Assembly (NCBI RefSeq): GCF_002250705.1
Contig: NZ_NMVP01000011.1
Span: forward strand, 1 to 63,921
Source of the DNA: Enemella evansiae
Lineage (GTDB): Bacteria; Actinomycetota; Actinomycetes; Propionibacteriales; Propionibacteriaceae
Reading direction: 5' to 3'
Length of the DNA stretch: 63,921 nucleotides
Shown: in pieces, positions 46,276 through 56,615 of the stretch
Numbering within the stretch: the first letter of the stretch is position 1
Layout of the letters: every line of letters begins with the position of its first letter
Made by a program: the position numbers and the translations under genes
The notes under the pieces: model-generated
Databases searched by the model: none
The model's input: only the letters and a program-made list of their open reading frames with translations
What the model was told of the DNA's origin: nothing

Positions 46276-46586
46276 GATCCGTCGACCTCCACGTGGCCCA
46301 TGTGCTCGATCGCCTGATCGAGGAACTGGGCCACGTGGGCGTCCAGCAGCCGGTAGCTGACGGTCCGGCCGTCCCGGTCGCCGGCGACCAGCTTCACGTG
46401 CCGCAGCACCCGCAGGTGGTTGGAGACCGTGCTCTGCCCGACGCCGAGCTCGGCGGTCAGCTCACCGACCGTGTGTGGGCCGTGCCGCAGCAGCGCCAGC
46501 ACCCGGAGCCGGACCGGGGAGGCGATTCCTTGCAGCACCTCGGCCAGCGCGTCGGCCTCGGCCTCGGTCAGGGGCGGGTGCGCCAC
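46272..46586 (-). CDS. ArsR/SmtB-family metal sensor with an alpha-5 site
   Basis: This 104-residue winged-helix repressor has [20 protein letters not shown] and the recognition helix [14 protein letters not shown]. The C-terminal helix holds Asp82, His84, His95 and His98, the D-x-H-x10-H-x2-H pattern of alpha-5 zinc, cobalt or nickel sensors. No cysteines mark an alpha-3 site. NmtR regulates the P1B-4 pump CtpJ in mycobacteria, a close parallel to this pair. GTG at 46586 follows GGAG. Its stop and that of the ATPase share bases in a CCTAGG palindrome. Confidence 0.9.
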   Translation of the reverse strand: MAHPPLTEAEADALAEVLQGIASPVRLRVLALLRHGPHTVGELTAELGVGQSTVSNHLRVLRHVKLVAGDRDGRTVSYRLLDAHVAQFLDQAIEHMGHVEVDGS

Positions 46587-46621
46587 GGTCGTCTCCGTTC
46601 GGCAGGCAAGGTGGGGCGAGC

Positions 46622-46635
46622 CCGGTAAGGATACC
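46622..46635. promoter_or_regulatory. small palindrome upstream of the ArsR gene
   Basis: CGGTA and TACCG are inverted around a 4-base spacer, 36 bases upstream of the ArsR GTG and between the divergent ArsR and secA genes. It is a weak candidate operator. Confidence 0.3.
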
Positions 46636-46735
46636 GATCTGCACGGTTGGCCTCGACCCCCTACGATGGGGAAGGCTGCCGCCACTGTGCGGCGTACGAA
46701 CACCAGCGTTGGACATCAAGGGAGCCAGGAATCTC

Positions 46736-49600
<2,865 letters not shown>

Positions 49601-49675
49601 GCGATCCGCCGACTGCGGTGATTTCCGCCGCGTTTCGGCCACGAAGGGGCCGGTCGGGCTCTTAGGATGGCGCCC

Positions 49676-50629
49676 ATGCGCCTGCCCGCCTCCCATGCCC
49701 TGCGTTTCGGTGCCGCCAGCCTGGCGCTCGCCGCACTGACGAGCTGTGCCTCGGGTACGCAGGAGACTGCCGTACCCGCCCCGCCGGCGGCACCGGCGAC
49801 CCAACCGCCGGCCAGCACGCCCGCGCCGGCCACCAGCGCGTCCCCCTCGTCGGCAGCGACCACCCCGGCTGCGGCGACCCCGTCGCCCCGGGTGACGGCG
49901 ACCGCGAAACCCGGCCAGAGCGCGAAACCCGGGCAGAGTGCGAAACCGTCCGCCTCGGCGAAACCGTCGGCGACCGCGCCGGCGGTGCCGGTGGCCCAGC
50001 CGGCACCGGGTGCGAAGGTCGACTGCAGCCAGCTGAAGTGCATCGCGCTGACCTTCGACGACGGCCCCGGCAAGGACACCCCGAAACTGCTGCGCACCCT
50101 CACCGATGAGCAGGTGGTGGCCACCTTCTTCATGCAGGGGGTGAACATCAAGGCGAACCCAGGCATCGTCAAGCAGGTCGCGGGCACCCCGGGGATGGAG
50201 ATCGGCAGCCACACCACCTCGCACGCCAACCTGCCGGGCGCCAGCAAGGACAAGCTGAACCGGGAGATCACCCGCAACGACGAGCTGCTGGAGCAGACGA
50301 TCGGTCGGAAGGTGAACCTCTTCCGACCGCCCTACGGGGCCCGCAACGCGGCCGTGGACTCCGTCGCCGCCGCCAGCGGCGAGGCGGTGGTGATGTGGGA
50401 TGTGGACACCTTCGACTGGAAGACCAAGAGCGCGGCGGCCACCCGGGACGCGATCCGCAAGCAGGCCAAGCCCGGCTCGATCGTGCTGATGCACGACATC
50501 CACTCCAGCACCGTGAACGCGGTGCCCGATGTCGTCCGCGACCTCAAGGCGCAGGGATACACCCTGGTCACGGTGTCCCAGCTGCTGGGTGAGACCACCC
50601 CGGGCAAGGTCTACGTCAACCGCCCGTGA
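49676..50629 (+). CDS. polysaccharide deacetylase (NodB) lipoprotein
   Basis: This 317-residue protein has a lipobox ALTSC with the acceptor Cys24 and a long Pro/Ala/Ser/Thr linker to about residue 115. That linker contains three near-copies of AKPGQSAKP. A NodB domain follows with TFDDGPG, the metal-binding SHTTSH and RPPYGARN, plus the late motif LMHDIH. It should remove N-acetyl groups from peptidoglycan or another surface glycan on the outer face of the membrane. The ATG at 49676 was preferred to 49667. Its end overlaps the convergent Rv3235-family gene by 14 bases. Confidence 0.92.
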   Translation: MRLPASHALRFGAASLALAALTSCASGTQETAVPAPPAAPATQPPASTPAPATSASPSSAATTPAAATPSPRVTATAKPGQSAKPGQSAKPSASAKPSATAPAVPVAQPAPGAKVDCSQLKCIALTFDDGPGKDTPKLLRTLTDEQVVATFFMQGVNIKANPGIVKQVAGTPGMEIGSHTTSHANLPGASKDKLNREITRNDELLEQTIGRKVNLFRPPYGARNAAVDSVAAASGEAVVMWDVDTFDWKTKSAAATRDAIRKQAKPGSIVLMHDIHSSTVNAVPDVVRDLKAQGYTLVTVSQLLGETTPGKVYVNRP

Positions 50630-51122
50630 TCCCGCCCGGCCCCGGGGTCGGGCCGAAGTCGGCCACGGTGCACACCCAGCGGCTGCCGAGCAGGTCGAAA
50701 CGCAGCGCGAGCGCCTCACCGTGCTCGTCGTCGCCGATCCGCAGCGTGGCCTCCACCCGATCCTCGGTGCGCTGCAACCGCACCGAGCGTACGCCGACGC
50801 TGCGGCCGCGCAGCCGGAACAGTCGGGAGCGCAGCGCCAGCTCGGCCAGCACCCGCTCATCCACCCAGCGGATCAACTGCTGCAGGGGACGACGGCCGGC
50901 CACCGCGTCCACGATCGCCGTCGCCAGGCCCTGCAGTTGACCACGCAACCGCGGGTCGAGCCCCGGATCCCGGGCAGGGGTGTGCACCGTCGGCACCGGG
51001 TCGGCGGCCAGCGGCAGCGGTACCGGGGTGGCCGGTTCGGGTCGCCGGCTGCGGTCCCGGGCGACCGGCCGGTGATCCGGCAACGGGCGTACCAGCGGTG
51101 CGGCGGCTTCGATCACGGTCAT
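50616..51122 (-). CDS. Rv3235-family protein
   Basis: This 168-residue protein has a Pro/Arg-rich first half and a folded C-terminal half from about residue 60, with RGQLQGLATAIVDAVAGRRP, the block QQLIRWVDERVLAELALRSR and a final VCTVADFGPTPG. This pattern is found next to secA in many actinobacteria as the Rv3235 family. A helical, possibly dimerising role has been proposed, but the function is not established. The ATG at 51122 (MTVIEAAAP) was chosen; an upstream start at 51173 is possible. Confidence 0.8.
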   Translation of the reverse strand: MTVIEAAAPLVRPLPDHRPVARDRSRRPEPATPVPLPLAADPVPTVHTPARDPGLDPRLRGQLQGLATAIVDAVAGRRPLQQLIRWVDERVLAELALRSRLFRLRGRSVGVRSVRLQRTEDRVEATLRIGDDEHGEALALRFDLLGSRWVCTVADFGPTPGPGGITGG

Positions 51123-51269
51123 CACCCCAACCTGCCCCAATCCCGACCCGGATGGGGGCGGATCGGGCGCCACCGGGGAGAATCTGTGGACAAGTCGGGT
51201 TCACCGGGCCGAGGATCGTTCCCCGCGCTGGGCTAGGTTGGTGCCAGCGAGACCCAGAGTGGAGGACGC

Positions 51270-52997
51270 ATGCCGCAACGCCTGACGGCCCGCGAGGTGT
51301 CGATGTTGGCCGTCGACACCCAGCACACCCCAGCGCACGTGGGCACGGTGGACCTGTTCACCGCCTCGGACGACTTCGACTACGAGGCATTGGTCGCCCT
51401 GATCTCCCAACGGCTGGACTTCGTGCCCCGCTACCGGATGCGGGTGCTGCCGGTGCCCGGTGCGCTGGCGGCACCGGTCTGGGTCGACGACCAGGATTTC
51501 GACCTCACCTTCCACGTCCGCCGCTCCGCGCTCCCGCGGCCCGGCACCATGCGCCAGTTGCAGGAGTTCGTCGGGCGGGTGATGGGGCGGCGCCTGGATC
51601 GCACCCGGCCGCTGTGGGAGGTCTATCTGGTCGAGGGGCTGGCGGACAACCGCTTCGCGCTGGTCACCAAGACCCACCAGTGCCTGGTCGACGGGGTGGA
51701 CGCGGTCGACATCGGTCAGGTGCTGCTCGACGACACCCCGGACGAGGGCTCCGAGGCGGTGATCGGTGCCTCCACCTGGGAGCCCGCGCCCGAGCCGCGG
51801 CCGGTCGATCTGGTGGTGGACGCGGTCCGCGAGGGGCTCGGTGACACCGGTTCGCTGATCGACTCCACCCGACGCGGCATCACCCACCTCCTCGGTACCG
51901 CGCTGGCGGTCGGGGAGGCGGTCGGCGGGGTCGGCGGCGCGGTGAGCGACCTGGCCGGCTCGGCCCTGCGCGGCGGGGGCGCCCGGGCCGCCTCGCCGCT
52001 GGCCGGTTTCCCCTCCGAACAGCGCCGGATCGCCCAGGCAACGATGTCGCTGGCCGAGTTGAAGAAGCTGCGGATGAACGGCCGCTACACGGTCAACGAC
52101 GTGGTGCTGGCGATCATCACCGGCGGGCTGCGGGACTGGCTGGCCACCCGTGGGGAGACGGTCCGCCGGGGTGAGCTGCTGGCCATGGTCCCGATGAGCG
52201 TGATCGAGGAGGACGGCGAGCCCACCTCATTGGGGTCCTACGTCGCGCCCCACCTGATCCAGCTGCCGATCGGGGAGTCCAACGCGTTGATGCGGCTGGA
52301 CCAGGTCTCCTTCGGCACCCGCGCCCACACCGACACCGGCCGCGCCGTCGGCGCCCGGACCATCTCCGACATCGCCGGTTTCGCGCCGACCACCCTGCAC
52401 GCGCTCGGTGTCCGGGTGGGGGAGTCGCTCTCCCGCCGCCCGCACGATCTGCTGATCACCAACGTGCCGGGTCCGCAGCATCCCCTCTACGCCGGGGGTG
52501 CGCCGATGGTGGCCAGCTTCCCGGTGCTGCCTCTGGCGCCGGGGCACCTGCTGTCGATCGGGGTGACCTCCTATGACGGGCAGGTGTTCTTCGGGCTCAC
52601 CGGTGACCGGGACGCGATGAGCGATCTGGACGTGCTCGCGCAGTGCCTCTACGACGCCCGCGACGAACTCGCCGAGACCATCACCCAGGCCGAACAGGCC
52701 CGGCAACCGACCCGCGCCGCGAAGAAGCCGGCCCCCAAGAAGACGGCGACGAAGAAGACGGCCCCGAAGAAAACGGTGACGAAGAAGGCGGCCACCAAGA
52801 AGGCGGCCAGCGGGCGGCCCGCGGTGAAGAAGGCCCCGGCGAAGAAGACGACCGCGGCACAGCAGGCGCCCGCAGCGAAGAAGACTGCGACGAAGACGGC
52901 CACGACCAGGAAGACCGCCGCGAAGAAGACCCCAGCTACGAAGACCCCGGCGACGAAGAAGACCACCGCGAAGAAGAGCACGGGAGGACGTCGCTGA
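51270..52997 (+). CDS. WS/DGAT-family acyltransferase homologue with a histone-H1-like lysine-rich tail
   Basis: This 575-residue protein resembles wax ester synthase/diacylglycerol acyltransferases: PQRLTAREVSMLAVDTQHTP at the start, then RPLWEVYLVEGL near 113-124, the middle TVNDVVLAIITGGLRDWL and NVPGPQHPLYAGGAP. The HHxxxDG catalytic motif reads HQCLVDG at residues 136-142. The second His, the general base, is Gln137, so acyl transfer is doubtful. From about residue 478 to the end is a tail of Ala/Lys/Pro/Thr repeats of the AKKxxAKK type. This resembles histone H1 and the tail of Ku encoded 0.5 kb downstream. It may bind DNA or another polyanion. The stop overlaps the next ATG. Confidence 0.85.
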   Translation: MPQRLTAREVSMLAVDTQHTPAHVGTVDLFTASDDFDYEALVALISQRLDFVPRYRMRVLPVPGALAAPVWVDDQDFDLTFHVRRSALPRPGTMRQLQEFVGRVMGRRLDRTRPLWEVYLVEGLADNRFALVTKTHQCLVDGVDAVDIGQVLLDDTPDEGSEAVIGASTWEPAPEPRPVDLVVDAVREGLGDTGSLIDSTRRGITHLLGTALAVGEAVGGVGGAVSDLAGSALRGGGARAASPLAGFPSEQRRIAQATMSLAELKKLRMNGRYTVNDVVLAIITGGLRDWLATRGETVRRGELLAMVPMSVIEEDGEPTSLGSYVAPHLIQLPIGESNALMRLDQVSFGTRAHTDTGRAVGARTISDIAGFAPTTLHALGVRVGESLSRRPHDLLITNVPGPQHPLYAGGAPMVASFPVLPLAPGHLLSIGVTSYDGQVFFGLTGDRDAMSDLDVLAQCLYDARDELAETITQAEQARQPTRAAKKPAPKKTATKKTAPKKTVTKKAATKKAASGRPAVKKAPAKKTTAAQQAPAAKKTATKTATTRKTAAKKTPATKTPATKKTTAKKSTGGRR

Positions 52998-53524
52998 TGG
53001 GCACCATGGTCTTCTGGGCGACCACCCCGGCGGCGGTCCGCAGGTTCGCCGAGACGGGTTCGCAATCCGTTGCGGACAAGGTGTTCGCCGCCACCGACGA
53101 GTTGCGGGCGGCCTTCGGCTACCAGCCCAGCGATGACGAGGACGCCGACTTCGCGGCGCAGTTGTTCGCCTCCCTGCAGTGCCTGGTCGACGGGGGTGAC
53201 CGACTGGTGGTCGCCGTCGAGCTCGACCGGGCACCAGTGGCCGCGGCGACCGGGCCCGAACTCGGCCGGGTGGGCCAGGTGCAGCTGCCCTGGCGGCGGG
53301 TGCGGGCGATCTTCCGCGACGCGCCCGAGGACCTGGCCGAGCTCCGGGCGTACGCCGAATCCCTGCAGGGCAAGGAGATCGAAGCGCTCTGGGAGGATGA
53401 CCAGGTTCGCGGGGTACTGACCGAGCACGATCTGCTCTGGTACGACGGCTCGGAGTTGGCGCAGGTGTTGGACGGCCTGCGCGATCCCGATCCAGTCGCT
53501 GCCGATCCGAGAAAGGACGCGTGA
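52997..53524 (+). CDS. conserved hypothetical protein (possibly DUF6912-like)
   Basis: This 175-residue soluble protein starts MVFWATTPAAVRRFAE and continues with acidic DDEDADFAAQLFASLQCLV. Mid-sequence strands RLVVAVELDRAPVAAA and VQLPWRRVRAIFRDAPEDL follow. The layout recalls DUF6912-type actinobacterial proteins, but I am not sure. It is translationally coupled to the acyltransferase homologue (one-base overlap) and one base separates it from ku, so the three may share a transcript. Function unknown. Confidence 0.7.
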   Translation: MGTMVFWATTPAAVRRFAETGSQSVADKVFAATDELRAAFGYQPSDDEDADFAAQLFASLQCLVDGGDRLVVAVELDRAPVAAATGPELGRVGQVQLPWRRVRAIFRDAPEDLAELRAYAESLQGKEIEALWEDDQVRGVLTEHDLLWYDGSELAQVLDGLRDPDPVAADPRKDA

Positions 53525-53525
53525 G

Positions 53526-54392
53526 ATGCCACGATCCATCTGGAAGGGCGCCATCTCCTTCGGGCTGGTGACGATCCCGGTCAAGCTGTACAGCGCCACC
53601 GAGCAGAAGGACATCTCCTTCCACCAGGTGCATGCTGCCGACGGCGGCCGGATCAAATACAAGCGGGTCTGCGAGAAGGATGGGGAGGAGGTCCCCTACT
53701 CCGACATCGCGAAGGGTTACGAGACCCCCGACGGCCGGCTGGCGATCCTGGAGAAGTCCGACTTCGACAATCTGCCGCTGGCCACCACCAAGTCGGTCGA
53801 GGTGGTGCAGTTCGTCGAGGATTCCGAGGTCGACCCGACCTATTTCGAGAAGACCTACTTCATGGAGGCCGACGGGCCCGGCGCCAAGCCCTATGTGCTG
53901 CTGCGCGATGCGTTGAAGGCATCCGGGCGGTCGGCGCTGGTCAAGGTGGCGCTGCGGAACAGGGAATCGCTGGCGCTGATCCGGGTCAAGGACGACCAGC
54001 TGCTGATGCACACGATGATCTGGCCAGACGAGATCCGCAACGGCGAGTTCGCCGCACCGAGCGAGGACATCACGGTCTCCGACGCCGAGGTGAAGATGGC
54101 GCAGACCTTCATCGACGCGCTCGCCGGTGACTTCAACCCGGAGGAATACCACGACTCCTACCGGGAGGCCCTGGAGGAGGTCGTGAACGCCAAGCTCGCC
54201 GGGACCGAGGTGCCCGCCGAGGAGGAGACCAGCACCTCCGATGCCGACGTGGTGGATCTGGTGGCGGCGCTGCGGGCCTCGGTGGAGGCGGCCAAGAAGC
54301 GTCGTGCCGAAGGGGGCAGCGATTCCGGCAAGGAGGAGAAGCCGGCCAAGAAGACGGCGGCGAAGTCCACCCGGAAGTCGAAGGCCAGCTGA
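53526..54392 (+). CDS. ku: Ku protein (non-homologous end joining)
   Basis: Bacterial Ku forms a homodimeric ring on DNA double-strand ends and recruits LigD. The 288-residue protein has the family opening RSIWKGAISFGLVTIPVKLY, then ISFHQVHAADGGRIKYKRVC and LPLATTKSVEVVQFVED. The bridge segment MLIEQM-like in other Kus is represented by QTFIDALAGDFNPEEYHDSY. The Lys/Ala/Ser-rich tail (about 255-288) is typical of actinobacterial Ku and helps DNA binding. LigD is not encoded in the window. It overlaps the next gene by one base. Confidence 0.96.
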   Translation: MPRSIWKGAISFGLVTIPVKLYSATEQKDISFHQVHAADGGRIKYKRVCEKDGEEVPYSDIAKGYETPDGRLAILEKSDFDNLPLATTKSVEVVQFVEDSEVDPTYFEKTYFMEADGPGAKPYVLLRDALKASGRSALVKVALRNRESLALIRVKDDQLLMHTMIWPDEIRNGEFAAPSEDITVSDAEVKMAQTFIDALAGDFNPEEYHDSYREALEEVVNAKLAGTEVPAEEETSTSDADVVDLVAALRASVEAAKKRRAEGGSDSGKEEKPAKKTAAKSTRKSKAS

Positions 54393-54793
54393 TGCTGAGC
54401 TGCGAGCTGGCGACCCAACTCGCCGACGCCGGCCTGGCCTGGCGGCCGCAGAGCGGGGACCGCTTCATGATCCCCGACCGGGATCTGGATGCCGAGGTCT
54501 TCGTGGTCAGCGAGATGACCATCGAGGTGGAGGAGTTCTCCACCGGGGAACTGATCCGCTTCAACGGCACCACCGAGTGGGCGCTGGATTCGATCCCGGC
54601 GGCCGAGGTGCGCTGGTTGCCGCGGGAGGACCAGCTGCGGACCGCGCTGGGGGATGACTTCGATCGGTTGGAGAGCCGCGGTGACGGCTTCCGGGTGCTG
54701 CTCGCCGACGGCCGTTTCCACGACGGCCGGGACGCCGAGGACGCCTACGCCCGGGCGCTGCTCGAGGTGCTCCACGCCCGCCGCGCGGCCTGA
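54392..54793 (+). CDS. conserved actinobacterial protein of unknown function
   Basis: This 133-residue soluble protein contains AGLAWRPQSGDRFMIPDRDL, the phrase EVFVVSEMTIEV and FNGTTEWALDSIPAAEVRWL, then LPREDQLR. The same pattern occurs in many actinobacterial proteins that databases often label 'pilus assembly protein CpaE', a label the sequence does not support. It is translationally coupled to ku by a one-base overlap. Function unknown. Confidence 0.8.
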   Translation: MLSCELATQLADAGLAWRPQSGDRFMIPDRDLDAEVFVVSEMTIEVEEFSTGELIRFNGTTEWALDSIPAAEVRWLPREDQLRTALGDDFDRLESRGDGFRVLLADGRFHDGRDAEDAYARALLEVLHARRAA

Positions 54794-54796
54794 GCC

Positions 54797-55630
54797 TCAG
54801 CTCACCCGGGCGAGCAGCTCACCGTGGGTCTGGGTCATCCAGCCGTCGGGGTGCTCGGCCCAGGCCAGCCAGGCCCGGGAGATCGCCTCGAGCTCCTCGG
54901 GGGTGCTGGCACCCTCGGCGTACGCCTGCTCCGCGAACCGGGACTGCAGCACCCGGTCGGCCCACATGCCGCCCCACCAGGAGCGGTCCGCCGGGGTGGC
55001 GAAACACCAGCTGCTCGCGGTCGGGGTGAGGTCGTCCAGCCCGGCCTCGTGCGCCCAGGCCAGCAGTCGCCGGCCGGCGTCCGGTTCGGCACCGTTGCTG
55101 CGGGCCAGCTGCTCATAGATCTCCAGCCAGCGATCCAGTCGGGGAGCCAGCGGGAACCAGGTGAAGGTCGCGTAGTCGACGTCGCGCACCGCGATCAGGC
55201 CACCGGGCCGGGTGACCCGCGCCATCTCACGCAGGGCCGTCACCGGATCGGCGAGATGCTGCAGCACCTGGTGGGCGTGCACCACATCGAAGGTGTCGTC
55301 GGCGATCTCGCTGAGGGCGGTGATGTCGCCGATCAGGAAGTCCACGTTGTCCTGGGCCTGCTCGCGAGCCTCCCGGCGGCACAGTTCCAGCTCCTCGGCA
55401 CCGGTCTCCAGGGCGGTGACCGCAGCGACGTGTCGGGCCAGGTCGACGGTCAGCGTGCCCGGGCCGCTGCCGACGTCGAGCAGATGTTCGCTCCCGGTCA
55501 ACTGGTCGACCAGGTAACCGGCCGAGTTGGCCACGGTCCGCCACCGATGGGAGCGCAGGACCGATTCGTGATGACCATGGGTGTAGGTGTGCACGGCTCC
55601 AGCCTCACTCCCGTACCGACTGCTGTCCAC
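54797..55630 (-). CDS. SAM-dependent class I methyltransferase
   Basis: This 277-residue protein has the SAM-binding motif LLDVGSGPGTLTVDLA near residues 50-65. Asp or Glu in ALETGAEEL and NVDFLIGDITAL supply the later SAM contacts, and FDVVHAHQVLQHLADPVTAL is the post-II motif. The C-terminal third is helical and rich in Trp. The substrate is unknown; UbiE/COQ5-like or natural product methyltransferases are closest in wording. It converges with the gene at 54392-54793 with three bases between them. Confidence 0.88.
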   Translation of the reverse strand: MDSSRYGSEAGAVHTYTHGHHESVLRSHRWRTVANSAGYLVDQLTGSEHLLDVGSGPGTLTVDLARHVAAVTALETGAEELELCRREAREQAQDNVDFLIGDITALSEIADDTFDVVHAHQVLQHLADPVTALREMARVTRPGGLIAVRDVDYATFTWFPLAPRLDRWLEIYEQLARSNGAEPDAGRRLLAWAHEAGLDDLTPTASSWCFATPADRSWWGGMWADRVLQSRFAEQAYAEGASTPEELEAISRAWLAWAEHPDGWMTQTHGELLARVS

Positions 55631-55686
55631 TGAGCAAGACGATCTGTCTTGGATCGTGGACGCACGGGTGGCGCTAGGCTTGGTGG

Positions 55687-55953
55687 ATGGCCATCCGGAT
55701 CCATTGCGACGACGAGCTGACCGCCGACGAGTACGGGGAACTGCTGCGCACCGCGGGGTACGCCGCGGAGGTCGAGATCGAGCGCTTCGCCGGCGAGGAC
55801 GACGACACCGAACTCGACCATGTGGTGACCACCGATGCCCCGCTGGAGGCGGTGACCGAGCTGGTCGACGAGGGCGACGCCTTCGTCGAGGTCAGCGATC
55901 CGATCTCCGGCACCGCCGCCCGGGTCCCCGACGAGCAGCTCGGCGGGGACTGA
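55687..55953 (+). CDS. small acidic hypothetical protein
   Basis: This 88-residue protein has the opening MAIRIHCDDELTADEYGELL and two beta-alpha-like stretches ending VSDPISGTAARVPDEQLGGD. It is strongly acidic with no membrane segment. No family is recognised. The short size and balanced third-position GC support a real gene. Confidence 0.65.
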   Translation: MAIRIHCDDELTADEYGELLRTAGYAAEVEIERFAGEDDDTELDHVVTTDAPLEAVTELVDEGDAFVEVSDPISGTAARVPDEQLGGD

Positions 55954-55973
55954 GCCGGCCGATCACCGCATGA

Positions 55974-56444
55974 TCAGCCGGCCAACCGCCGGCGCCCGAC
56001 CTTCTCCTGGACCTTGATGCCCTGCAGCATCGCCGGGGCGGCCATCTGCTCGATCTTGCGGCCCAGCAGGGGAATGTTGGCCTTCAGGTCACCGGTGATC
56101 GTGCAGGTCGTCTCGTCACCGGCGGGGCTGAGGCGTACCTCGCCCTGCATGCCGATCGGCTGACCGGGCACCTTGACGGTGAGCGCGCCGGTCCGCGAAC
56201 CGTCCGAGGCGGCCTCGCCCCAGGCGATCTCCTCGACCACGGTGAGGTTGTTGCCGGTGAAGCGCTGCGCCTCCGGCGGGGCCGGCAGGGTGCGCTTGGA
56301 AGTGGTGGTGCCGTTCACCACCTGCACATCCCATTCCGTCGCGCCCTGTTCGCGGGCGACCTCCTCGAGAAAGCCGCGATCGGTGAGCAGGGCGAACACA
56401 TCGAGGGGCTTGGCCGGAAAGCTGGCGGTGCTGGAGATATCCAT
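55974..56444 (-). CDS. DUF2505 domain protein (SRPBCC fold)
   Basis: This 156-residue protein has the opening MDISSTASFPAKPLDVFALL, a central TTTSKRTLPAPPEAQRFTGN and a C-terminal helix ending KIEQMAAPAMLQGIKVQEKV. These are the landmarks of DUF2505, an actinobacterial branch of the SRPBCC ligand-binding superfamily. Members may bind lipids or aromatic ligands, and no function is proven. The ATG at 56444 is the only good start. It is divergent from the glutamate dehydrogenase gene. Confidence 0.85.
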   Translation of the reverse strand: MDISSTASFPAKPLDVFALLTDRGFLEEVAREQGATEWDVQVVNGTTTSKRTLPAPPEAQRFTGNNLTVVEEIAWGEAASDGSRTGALTVKVPGQPIGMQGEVRLSPAGDETTCTITGDLKANIPLLGRKIEQMAAPAMLQGIKVQEKVGRRRLAG

Positions 56445-56542
56445 GCCGCCATCATGCCCTACTGCCGGGTAGCCAGCAGGCCCTACTACCGAGGGCCCAC
56501 CCGGTGCAGCAGCGCCCGCATTGCGAGATAGGCTGCCCAGCA

Positions 56543-56564
56543 GGGGGCACATCGAGGTGCCCCC
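56543..56564 (+). promoter_or_regulatory. hairpin in the glutamate dehydrogenase leader
   Basis: GGGGGCAC (56543-56550) and GTGCCCCC (56557-56564) pair perfectly around a 6-base loop. TAGGCT at 56529-56534 could be a -10 element, which would place the hairpin near the transcript 5' end and about 50 bases before the GTG at 56616. Confidence 0.45.
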
Positions 56565-56615
56565 GGGACACCCAGCAGGCAGACCCGACGAGTGCAGAGG
56601 AACGAGAAAGCAACA

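Noticed and set aside
54392..54793. Pilus assembly protein CpaE
   Set aside because: The name is common for this family in databases, but the protein is 133 residues and lacks any ATPase or receiver domain.
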